Source of the DNA: JBEKDJ01 sp050014415
GTDB taxonomy: Bacteria; Desulfobacterota; BSN033; UBA1163
Reading direction: 5' to 3'
DNA length: 27,482 nt
Assembly (NCBI GenBank): GCA_050014415.1
Contig: JBEKDJ010000017.1
Coordinates: forward strand, 1-27,482
Below, in pieces: positions 14,802 to 21,698 of the stretch. The position numbers were made by a program, and so were the translations under genes. Within the stretch, counting starts at the first letter, position 1; every line of letters begins with the position of its first letter. Under the pieces are notes generated by a model. The model ran no database searches, was not told the origin of the DNA, and saw only the letters and a program-made list of their open reading frames with translations.

Positions 14802-15998
14802 CTACGCACCCAAGACTTTTCTGGCAAACTCTTTTCCGAAATCGATGGCCCTTTCTAACTCCTCCCGGTTGGGGATATACTGAATGGAAAGTCCCTTCTC
14901 CCAGACCTCAAACTTACTTTCCTCAAGAGATTTCCTCATCTCCTTTAGAGCACCGGCTCCCCATCCGTAAGATTCAAAGAGACCAAAAACCTTTCCCGTC
15001 GGTCTTAGCCCTCTCATATAGGTCAGGAAATCTCCCATTGAAGGGAACATTCCATTGTTCAGCGTAGGAGACCCTAAAAGGACACCTTTTGCTTCCAACA
15101 TCTCCTCGATGATGTCGCTCCGGTGATTTGATCTGAGATGGAGGAGCCTTGCTTCAGCCCTCTCCTCTATCAGACCTTTGAGTATTGCCTTTGCAATACT
15201 TTCTGTGCTCCCCCACATCGTATCATAAACGACGAGGATTTTGTTATTTGTCTTCCCCTGACTCCATTCCACATAGGCCTGAATGATTCGACTGGGGTCC
15301 TTTCTCCAGATGAGGCCATGGCTGGGTGCAATCATGTCGATGGGGATTCCCATCTTCACCACCTCATCCACCTTTTTCAAAATGAGAGGTCCCATCGGCC
15401 ACAGGATATTAGCATAGTATTTTGCTGCATGTCTCATCACTCCCTCCCCTACCTCATCTTCAAATCTCTGGGAAGAAGCGAAGTGCTGCCCAAAGGCATC
15501 ATTTGGCAGTAGGACTTGATCTTCTTTGACATAGGTGAACATGCTGTCCGGCCAGTGAAGCATCGGGGCTTCAACAAAAGCCAGTGTTCGATGCCCCAAG
15601 GAGATTGTGTCCCCTGTCTTGACCGTGTTGACTTTAAAAGGCTTTTGATAGTGTTTTTCTAACCCTTTCTTGCCCCTCTCAGAGGTGATCACCGTCGGGT
15701 TTCCGATCCCTTCGACGATCTGGGGCAGCGAACCGGAATGATCCATTTCCACATGGTTCGAAACGATAAGGTCGATCTTGGAAGGATCGATGAGCTCTGA
15801 AATTCGCCCCAACATCTCTGGATAAAAAGGCGCCTTCACCGTGTCCACGAGGACATTCTTCTCATCCAGGATCAAATAGGCGTTGTAGGTCGTCCCCAAA
15901 GGGGTCGAGTAGCCGTGAAAGTCTCTCACATTCCAATCGATCGCCCCCACCCAATAAATCCCAGGTTTCAGCTCCACCTTCTTCGTCTGATCTCTCAT
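14802..15998 (-). CDS. flavodiiron protein (A-type flavoprotein, O2/NO reductase)
   Basis: A 398-residue class A flavodiiron protein that reduces O2 to water (and/or NO to N2O) in the cytoplasm of anaerobes, with electrons from rubredoxin or ferredoxin. The N-terminal metallo-beta-lactamase domain has all diiron ligands: H82, E84, D86 (NHVEMDHSG), H148 (APMLHWPDS), D167 (LLPNDAFG) and H227 (APSHGLIW). The C-terminal flavodoxin domain begins at about 253 with the FMN loop YDTMWGSTESIA. There is no fused rubredoxin. A ferredoxin gene lies at 23228. It starts 19 bases after the lipoprotein gene ends, so it is likely cotranscribed with it. GGGGGGC before the ATG serves as the ribosome site. Confidence 0.95.
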   Translation of the reverse strand: MRDQTKKVELKPGIYWVGAIDWNVRDFHGYSTPLGTTYNAYLILDEKNVLVDTVKAPFYPEMLGRISELIDPSKIDLIVSNHVEMDHSGSLPQIVEGIGNPTVITSERGKKGLEKHYQKPFKVNTVKTGDTISLGHRTLAFVEAPMLHWPDSMFTYVKEDQVLLPNDAFGQHFASSQRFEDEVGEGVMRHAAKYYANILWPMGPLILKKVDEVVKMGIPIDMIAPSHGLIWRKDPSRIIQAYVEWSQGKTNNKILVVYDTMWGSTESIAKAILKGLIEERAEARLLHLRSNHRSDIIEEMLEAKGVLLGSPTLNNGMFPSMGDFLTYMRGLRPTGKVFGLFESYGWGAGALKEMRKSLEESKFEVWEKGLSIQYIPNREELERAIDFGKEFARKVLGA

Positions 15999-16017
15999 TA
16001 TCTAACAAGCCCCCCTT

Positions 16018-16656
16018 TCATTTTTCTGATGTCACTTCAAACGAATCCAGGATCGTCTTCATGTCCTGCCGATCGTGCGCCCCCTCCTTTTCCAATATCA
16101 TATAGAGGATGAAGATCTGGTAAGGCTCTGAAAATCCGTAGATCCACCCTTGTTCTCGCTTTACTCCACTCAGGGTGTAGGTCACGTATTTCCTCGCAGC
16201 AAACTGCACACCCTTCAAAGAAATGGGCTCTGTGGGACCGACCTCCACCTTTACCGTACCTTTTCCATACGCGCTTTCTAACTCGGACTTGAGACTTTCC
16301 GTACCGGCTGCAGTCAGCTGCTCGATCGATTCCTGACTGAATCGGACACCACGATTTGCCGGGGTGAAATCGATCTGGAAGTTTGATTCTGTAGATGGAT
16401 TAAAAATATATAACTCCGTTACCTCCTTATCATAAGGGCTTGGCTTGTCATAACCCAATTTCCCTAGGAAATCTGGGAATTCTGTTGTCATTTTCCAATT
16501 GGGAGGGGCCGAAGCCTTAAATGGATATCTCATCCCCGTAAATTGATCACCTGCAATTTTACCGGCCGGGATCTTGAGATTATCATGAAGAACGCCGGCG
16601 CATCCCACGATGAGAAAAGCAATAAGGAGAATAGAGAACCGTTTTCTTATAACCAT
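16018..16656 (-). CDS. predicted lipoprotein of unknown function
   Basis: A 212-residue protein with a type II signal peptide (IRKRFSILLIAFLIVGC, lipid-accepting C19). The mature part has no domain I can name. It includes FTGMRYPFKASAPPNWKM, reminiscent of small periplasmic lipoproteins whose domain resembles PsbP or DUF1795, and ends DMKTILDSFEVTSEK. The ATG at 16656 has AGGGGGTGAGGAT upstream; in-frame sequence before that is the out-of-frame end of the rhodanese gene and is not used. It sits 29 bases after the selenocysteine rhodanese and 19 bases before the flavodiiron gene. Two adjacent lipoproteins suggest a shared envelope function. Confidence 0.8.
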   Translation of the reverse strand: MVIRKRFSILLIAFLIVGCAGVLHDNLKIPAGKIAGDQFTGMRYPFKASAPPNWKMTTEFPDFLGKLGYDKPSPYDKEVTELYIFNPSTESNFQIDFTPANRGVRFSQESIEQLTAAGTESLKSELESAYGKGTVKVEVGPTEPISLKGVQFAARKYVTYTLSGVKREQGWIYGFSEPYQIFILYMILEKEGAHDRQDMKTILDSFEVTSEK

Positions 16657-16685
16657 ATCCTCACCCCCTTCGACTTCAGACCCCA

Positions 16686-17099
16686 TTACTTCTTTTCCAT
16701 TGGGTAGTTGGCCTTTGACCATTCGTTCCATCCGCCTTTGAGGGCATAGACATTTGTAAATCCCATACCGATCAGTTTTTGTGCCACACTGGCACTTGTT
16801 CCTTCATCGGGTCAGGCACAGTAGAGAATGATGAGTCTGTCCTTTGCGTACTTATCAACGCAGGATTTTACATCATTAGGATCCTCCCGAACGGCACCCT
16901 TAATTCTCACATCGCTTCCTTTCCAGTCTTGGTCATGGCGCACATCAATGATAGTCACATCGGGATTGTCAATCATCGCCTTGAGCTCATCCTTTGTCAT
17001 CCTGGGAACATCTTCGGACCTGGTCGACATGGTCCATGTTGCGCAAGCCATCATCATCACCAGAGTGGATACCACCAAGATAAATAATTGCCTTTTCAT
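16686..17099 (-). CDS. exported rhodanese with in-frame UGA (predicted selenoprotein)
   Basis: A single-domain rhodanese lipoprotein of 137 residues if the TGA at 16814-16812 is read as selenocysteine. The signal segment is KRQLFILVVSTLVMMMAC (C19 likely lipidated). The domain opens with MTKDELKAMIDNPDVTIIDV and continues to ILYC94-A-U96-PDEGTSASVAQ, then GFTNVYALKGGWNEW and a TAA at 16686. The TGA falls exactly at the catalytic Cys of YCxCPxE-type rhodaneses, giving a C-A-U redox pair. Past the TGA the frame encodes 41 typical rhodanese residues without interruption. A hairpin follows at SECIS distance. A plain nonsense mutation is the alternative. The start is 17099 (GGAGG, 7 bases); ATG 17102 is equally possible. 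It leads an operon with a lipoprotein and the flavodiiron protein. Confidence 0.85.
16781..16814 (-). promoter_or_regulatory. predicted bacterial SECIS element with the recoded UGA
   Basis: Counting from the TGA at 16814-16812, 16 bases are followed by GTGCCA (16795-16790), loop GTG and TGGCAC (16786-16781). This is a perfect 6-bp stem whose apex lies about 23 bases after the UGA and contains G and U. Bacterial SelB-binding hairpins have this position and a short G/U-containing loop. The stem also encodes conserved-looking residues (SASVAQ), so coincidence is not excluded. Confidence 0.6.
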
Positions 17100-17102
17100 C
17101 AT

Positions 17103-17721
17103 TTGACCTCCCATTTCGTCATAATCCCAGAAAGCCCGCCAGCCAATCCTGGAGCCCATTCCACGAGGTATCCAGTGACCTTTACATTTTCCTGGGGCGT
17201 TAAGATTGAAGATTACTCATAACAGCTTCGGAAGTAAATAAGGTGAACACCGTATTTTTCTAGAAGAAATACTGTATCTGAAAGATATGCCGTCACCACC
17301 CCATGACCCCTTTCCTGGTAGGAGAAGGGACATTTTTCTTCGATTGTTTAAGCCGATGCAGTAAGAAGTGAGTTACATGAAACCGGACAGGCCGGTCGGA
17401 AAGGCTTCGAGGCGAACCTTTTGCCGAACAAGCATCTTCAAATCGTTTCATGATCAGAGGTCGTGTAAGACAAATTTCCCCCGTATCCCCTAAATCTCTT
17501 AAAAACCCCCATTCGAAGTCCCGCCGGGGGCGGGATTTGTCCGGGTTCATTTCTGCAACTGGTTGGTTTACGTAATAGAAATAGAACGATAAGACGACTG
17601 TGGTCATTCCCCAGTCGTTTGACTCCCCAAAAGTTGAGTGATATTGTTGTAACAAATGCTACAATTAACCTGGTTTCAACAACATCTGCCTCGATACAAA
17701 ACTCTGGAAGGCCGTTGATCA
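17103..17721. other. intergenic region with repeats between divergent transcription units
   Basis: No gene is called in these 620 bases. Frames of up to 120 codons exist on the minus strand but have no ribosome site and are rich in simple hairpin sequence. An imperfect palindrome around TTCTAGAA lies at about 17252-17272, roughly 150 bases upstream of the rhodanese gene, and could be an operator. A longer stem-loop element lies at 17469-17541. I found no strong promoter for the methyltransferase gene. Confidence 0.5.
17469..17541. repeat. nested inverted repeat, probably a dispersed intergenic element
   Basis: GACAAAT (17469-17475) pairs with ATTTGTC (17535-17541). Inside lies a strong hairpin, TCCCGCC (17519-17525), loop GGG, GGCGGGA (17529-17535), sharing one base with the outer arm. 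C- and G-runs between them can extend pairing. No T-run follows on either strand, so a repeat element is more likely than a terminator. Confidence 0.5.
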
Positions 17722-18300
17722 ATGGTCAAATCGGATCAGAAACGATGGAACGAGAAGTTCAAGGAGAAGAGGTTTGCTCTTGGCAAGAGAGCCAACGCAT
17801 TCCTGAGAAGGAATATTGGTCTGCTTCCGAAAGGAAAAGCGCTAGATATCGCAACAGGTGAAGGAAAGAATGCGGTCTTTCTTGCTCAACGCGGATTCCG
17901 TGTTGATGCCGTCGATACGTCTGAGGTGGGCCTAAAGAAAGCAGAAAACCTGGCTCGAGAGTTCGGGGTCGAGATCCACAGGGTTCTTGCCGATCTCGAC
18001 AACTACCAAATTCCAAAGGACTGCTACGACCTCATTGCGAACTTCTATTTTCTCGATCGAAGTCTCATCCCAAAGATCAAAATGGGATTGAAAAGGGGCG
18101 GGATGGTGATCTTCGAAACCTACCTTCTCGATCAGAAGGCTCTCAGTACAGAGGGGCCCAAGAATCCTAGGTATTTCTTGAAGCCCAACGAACTCCTGCG
18201 ACTTTTCAAAGGGTTCCGAATTCTCCTTTATCGGGAAGGAATCTTCGAAGAAGGTGGGAGAAGGAAAGCGATCGCCAGTCTTATCGCCAAGAAAAAATAG
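17722..18300 (+). CDS. class I SAM-dependent methyltransferase (TehB-like)
   Basis: A 192-residue methyltransferase. Motif I is ALDIATGEGKNAVFLAQRG (40-58), followed by an acidic loop (VDAVDTSEVGLKKAENLA) and ADLDNY as a likely adenine-contact segment. A late GLKRGGMVIFETY matches motif IV/post-IV of this fold. The overall layout is like TehB and related thiopurine or tellurite-type methyltransferases, for which oxyanion detoxification has been shown. That cannot be assigned here. GGAAGG lies about 10 bases before the ATG. It converges with the radical SAM gene, 38 bases apart, with no obvious terminator between. Confidence 0.8.
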   Translation: MVKSDQKRWNEKFKEKRFALGKRANAFLRRNIGLLPKGKALDIATGEGKNAVFLAQRGFRVDAVDTSEVGLKKAENLAREFGVEIHRVLADLDNYQIPKDCYDLIANFYFLDRSLIPKIKMGLKRGGMVIFETYLLDQKALSTEGPKNPRYFLKPNELLRLFKGFRILLYREGIFEEGGRRKAIASLIAKKK

Positions 18301-18338
18301 ATACGCATGGGGCAAAAGGCATATAGAATATAGATCAC

Positions 18339-19679
18339 TTATGAGTTCAGATTTTGAAAAGGATTCTGGGTTCCACAATTCAGAATCCTCAATTTATGGA
18401 ACGCTTCTTTGGTTCGATTGAAATAGCCGAATTGGAGAGACGGAAATTCCTTCTTGAGAATATCTATCATCCTGGAAATTCCAATCCCTTGACCTCCTCC
18501 CATTGACTCTTGATAGAGGTCGGGATCGATATTGAGGTTCCGCATCTGGATGAGATCGACGCGAGTTCTCTCGATGAGCCTTCTCAATTCCTCCACTTCT
18601 CTCTCACTATCGGAAAACCCGGGGAATATGAGGAGATTGATCGAGGTGTGGATTCCTTTCTCTTTTGCCAGGATCAGAGAATCAAGAACTTGGCTAAAGG
18701 TATAGCCCTTGGGTCTATGATAGCGGGTGTAATATTCCGAGTGAGAACTATTGAGGGTTACCCGAAGGCTGTCAAGGCCTGCCTCACAGAGCCTCCCGAC
18801 CCGTTTGGGAAAACTCCCATTGGTGTTGAGATTGATTGTCCCCCGGTCGGTCTTTTCTCGAAGCTTGAGAATGGCGTTTTCAAGAAGTCTCCACTGGACC
18901 AACGGCTCCCCTTCACAGCCCTGACCAAAACTGACAATCGCATCCTCTGCCTCCTGCAGATGAGGTAAGGCAACGTCGATCACCTCCTCTAAAGTTGGCA
19001 CGAAATGCAACCTCTCGTGAGAGGCCGGACATCCTTCAGAAGATTGGAGGGAGAGGCAGCCAAGACAATCGGCATTGCAAGCAGGCGAGGTAGGCAACGG
19101 ACATTCCCATCGCCGGGAAAACACGTTCTTTCCCGCAAAGCAGTGATATTCCAAGGCGCACATGGCCAGTTGTCGGAGGAGACGATTTCTTGGGTTCTTT
19201 TTTAAAAAAGTATCCACATTTTTTTTCAGGAGGCGATCGTTTTGAAAGTATCTTGGATTCCAGTGGGGATTAGGATCGATGAGGTAACCTGTTGCCCAAA
19301 ACCTGCCTTCCTTCCAGCCCACGGCACTATAGGCCCACAGCGGAAGAATAGGGGCCTCCGATACTCGTTGCGTCGCTGGAAGGAGCGTTCGGATATATCC
19401 GGGTGGGAGAAAAGCTGCCACGGCTGTGCAGTCCATCTCCTCTTCGCCCATCTTCATCCTCTCTGCCGAGGCAAAGGCTTCTCTCTCCTCGTCCCATCCA
19501 ACCGGAATCCTTCCGGGTAAGGTGAAGAGCTGACTCCCCGCGGGCAGAGGAATCAGATCAGAAGGGTGCGGAAGGAGGAACCGACTTCCAGACCGACCTG
19601 ATAGTTTCAGAAAAGGGTGGTCACAGATTTTCCCTTCGGGGTCTGAAACGACAAGCCTAGGGTATTCAAGACGGGTCAT
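18339..19679 (-). CDS. radical SAM protein with long N-terminal extension
   Basis: A 446-residue radical SAM enzyme of unknown substrate. The 4Fe-4S motif C201-x3-C205-x2-C208 (ACNADCLGC) lies unusually far into the protein. The SAM-binding GEP-type motif follows (GQGCEGEPL, about 253-261), then the barrel strand NLNTNGSFPK and a later SINLLIFPGFSDSE. The first 200 residues hold no family I can name but are rich in aromatic and Cys/His positions (ALEYHCFAGKN). The start at 19679 (MTRLEYPRLVVSD) is a judgement. The frame is open to an ATG at 19775, but that upstream part looks non-coding and the ribosome site is weak for both. A 14-bp near-direct repeat lies just upstream at 19680-19727. Confidence 0.82.
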   Translation of the reverse strand: MTRLEYPRLVVSDPEGKICDHPFLKLSGRSGSRFLLPHPSDLIPLPAGSQLFTLPGRIPVGWDEEREAFASAERMKMGEEEMDCTAVAAFLPPGYIRTLLPATQRVSEAPILPLWAYSAVGWKEGRFWATGYLIDPNPHWNPRYFQNDRLLKKNVDTFLKKNPRNRLLRQLAMCALEYHCFAGKNVFSRRWECPLPTSPACNADCLGCLSLQSSEGCPASHERLHFVPTLEEVIDVALPHLQEAEDAIVSFGQGCEGEPLVQWRLLENAILKLREKTDRGTINLNTNGSFPKRVGRLCEAGLDSLRVTLNSSHSEYYTRYHRPKGYTFSQVLDSLILAKEKGIHTSINLLIFPGFSDSEREVEELRRLIERTRVDLIQMRNLNIDPDLYQESMGGGQGIGISRMIDILKKEFPSLQFGYFNRTKEAFHKLRILNCGTQNPFQNLNS

Positions 19680-19775
19680 GATAGGCTTACAGCAGATGAA
19701 GAATGAGAATCCGATGGGCTTACGGCACGAATCACCCTTGCACGCCAACGCGCCTATATTCCGGCGTTCAGGCAT

Positions 19776-20012
19776 GGGTACGAGTCACGTCACGCTATTC
19801 GCCGGGATTATGATGGATACTTTCTCTCTCCCTTGGACTTTCTCAAGCATCTTCTAACATCTTTACTTTTCAAGGCTGCCTTCAAACGATTCGTTTTGCT
19901 TCGCCTTTTCATCTCTCCTCCATCGTTTTTCGAAATGTGTAACCATCTTCCACTGACTCACCTTATTCAGCCAGCCAGATCGGTGAGAAGATCAGTAAGA
20001 ATGACTAACTCT
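19776..20012. other. gap between radical SAM and PHP genes
   Basis: About 240 bases without a convincing gene or terminator. A plus-strand frame of 65 codons lacks a ribosome site and coding character. The pair GGCG/CGCC around 19750-19765 can form a short hairpin. Confidence 0.35.
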
Positions 20013-20879
20013 TCACCTCGTGAACGTTGAAGATCGGTCTCGGACGGATTTTAGCTCCACCACCATGGAATAGGGAAGTCTCATCTCGCCCCTTCCCACT
20101 CCGATATCTAATCCGTTTCCTTCGAGCCCGTGGTAATCTGTACCTCCAGTGACTACGAGGCCGCACCTCTCGGCGAGGGTTCTATATCGTCCCACTTCCA
20201 AAGCCGAGTGTTCCGGGTAATAGACTTCCAACCCTCTCAGGCCGTCCTCGACAAGTTGGACCAGAAGACTCTCCAATTCCGAATATCCGCTCAAGCCGAG
20301 GGTTTTGGGGTGGGCAAGAACGACCACACCACCGGCTTCCTTGATAAAATGGAGAGCTTCTCTCGATGAGAATCTAAACTTCTCCACATAGGCTGGGGCT
20401 CCCTTCTTTAGGAACCGATCGAAAGCTTCCTGAAAGCTTCGAACGTACCCTTTATCCAACAGCACGTGAGCGAAGTGGGGTCTACCAACTTGTCCTCCGC
20501 CAGAAACGTTGACCACTTCTTCATAAGAGACCTCAACACCCAACCGGTTTAGCTTCTCTACTATTTTGGGATTTCGTTCAGCCCTCGCCCTTTGAAGGTA
20601 GGCAAGTCTCTCTTTGAGCAAGGGATGATCAATGTCAAAAAGATATCCTAAGAGATGCATCGACCCAGGGGAATGTTCCGCGCTGATTTCAATCCCGGGA
20701 ATCACTTCAAAACCGATCCTTTTGCCCTCTGACAAACCTTCCTCCAGCCCCTCGATGGTATCGTGATCAGTAATGGCAATCGCTCTAAGGCCCTTCGTCT
20801 TCGCATATCTTACGATCTCTGACGGGCTCATGACCCCGTCGGAAGCAGTCGTGTGAAGATGCAGGTCGACGTAATCCAT
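20013..20879 (-). CDS. PHP-domain phosphoesterase (YciV/RNase AM-like)
   Basis: A 288-residue PHP-domain metal-dependent phosphoesterase. The metal-binding residues of the fold are visible in order: H7-x-H9 and D14 (DLHLHTTASDG), the ITDHDT segment, Glu in GIEISAE, His in LAHPKTLG, and Asp/His in GTDYHG near the C-terminus. This layout and length match the YciV/TrpH group. E. coli YciV (RNase AM) acts as a 5'-3' exonuclease and on 3',5'-bisphosphonucleotides, so RNA or nucleotide turnover is the likely role. The ATG at 20879 with AAGG 7 bases upstream is preferred over one at 20927. The gene appears monocistronic. Confidence 0.88.
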   Translation of the reverse strand: MDYVDLHLHTTASDGVMSPSEIVRYAKTKGLRAIAITDHDTIEGLEEGLSEGKRIGFEVIPGIEISAEHSPGSMHLLGYLFDIDHPLLKERLAYLQRARAERNPKIVEKLNRLGVEVSYEEVVNVSGGGQVGRPHFAHVLLDKGYVRSFQEAFDRFLKKGAPAYVEKFRFSSREALHFIKEAGGVVVLAHPKTLGLSGYSELESLLVQLVEDGLRGLEVYYPEHSALEVGRYRTLAERCGLVVTGGTDYHGLEGNGLDIGVGRGEMRLPYSMVVELKSVRDRSSTFTR

Positions 20880-21173
20880 TGGATACCTTCTAGATCTCAA
20901 ATTCCATTCATTCAACTGACATCCCAACTCATCGGGATGGCTGGAGGGTTCATGGATTCAAGGGCCAATCCTGAAAAAGGCGGGACTGGAACCCTTTAGG
21001 TTGCGAGAAATCGAACTTGAGTCTATGCTTTAAAAGGAGGATTTTTCGTTCATTCCCCCACGAAGACAATGAGGGGTGGAAGAGAAATTCCGAAATTAGG
21101 TCTTAGATTTATATAAAAGAAACCCTTCACAAAGTCAATCCTTCGGCTCCACGACCAGAAGGCAAGGCCATGC

Positions 21174-21208
21174 CTTCGGCCCGAGTTGCTCGACTGAGCT
21201 CGCCGAAG
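21174..21208. repeat. REP-like nested palindrome
   Basis: Outer arms CTTCGGC (21174-21180) and GCCGAAG (21202-21208) enclose CGAG-TTG-CTCG and an overlapping GAGCTC palindrome. Such nested short stems in intergenic DNA are typical of dispersed extragenic palindromes. A transposase of the type that mobilises these lies at the right end of the window. Confidence 0.5.
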
Positions 21209-21526
21209 TCTCAGGTATAGGGGCTCAGGGTTGACCCTGTGTGGCGCTTCTTTACCCCGCCTCCAACACGTCAGAGTGCGTTGAAGCACGGAGGTATAGT
21301 CTTCTCTATATAGCCGGATAGAGTTCCGTAATGACCCCCAATTATAGAGCTTTGGAAACCCGTCTGCCTGCTCAAGTTCGAATGTCATTTCTTCACAAAT
21401 CTACCTATCCGCTCTCCGTAGGCTTAGCATCTCTGTGCAGAATAAATCCTATCTGAATTAGGGTATATTGATTATAAAGTACGTAACCTATTAATATAAA
21501 AAGGTTATTCCTGGTGTAAAAAAAGC

Positions 21527-21555
21527 TTGACAACGCTGCTCAATTTGAATATATT
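21527..21555 (+). promoter_or_regulatory. sigma70-type promoter of the sigma factor gene
   Basis: TTGACA (21527-21532), a 17-base spacer and TATATT (21550-21555). Transcription should begin near 21562 and give a leader of about 137 bases before the GTG at 21699. Confidence 0.78.
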
Positions 21556-21638
21556 AGAAGTAAGAGGCATGGAGAATCACTCCCCGAACCGGAGTTTAAT
21601 CCATGGTTGTTTAAATAACTAAGGGATATGTGGCTATG

Positions 21639-21675
21639 CCCCTTCCCATGGATCAAGGAATGGAAAGGGGTTTTT
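21639..21675 (+). terminator. terminator-like hairpin in the sigma gene leader (possible attenuator)
   Basis: CCCCTTCCCAT (21639-21649) pairs with ATGGAAAGGGG (21660-21670), with one mismatch in 11 positions and a 10-base loop, followed directly by TTTTT. It lies between the promoter and the gene it serves, 24 bases before the start codon, so it may limit readthrough into the gene. Confidence 0.6.
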
Positions 21676-21698
21676 AAATAGAAAGGGGTACGACTTCG

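Larger units (their letters stand above)
20880..21698. other. 820-base intergenic region: REP-like palindromes and sigma gene promoter
   Basis: The left half contains palindromic sequence (REP-like element 21174-21208 and the 14-bp palindrome CAGGGTTGACCCTG at 21226-21239). The right half holds the promoter at 21527-21555 and a leader hairpin at 21639-21675. A 112-codon minus frame at 21050-21388 spans the palindromes and has no family resemblance, so I do not call it. Confidence 0.55.

Noticed and set aside
16018..16731. Longer 237-residue start for the lipoprotein
   Set aside because: The extra 25 residues are the rhodanese 3' end read out of frame. The ATG at 16656 has a strong ribosome site and exposes a proper lipoprotein signal.
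16812..17159. Rhodanese as a truncated 96-residue protein or pseudogene
   Set aside because: Sequence after the TGA is conserved-looking rhodanese in frame to a normal stop, and the TGA sits at the catalytic residue. Other genes here use TGA as a true stop, so general UGA reassignment is also unlikely.
17293..17655. 120-codon minus ORF before the methyltransferase
   Set aside because: It translates through the hairpin repeat at 17469-17541 and reads as typical non-coding repeat translation, without a ribosome site.
21050..21388. 112-codon minus ORF in the sigma gene upstream region
   Set aside because: Spans REP-like palindromes; Arg- and Trp-rich translation without domain character.
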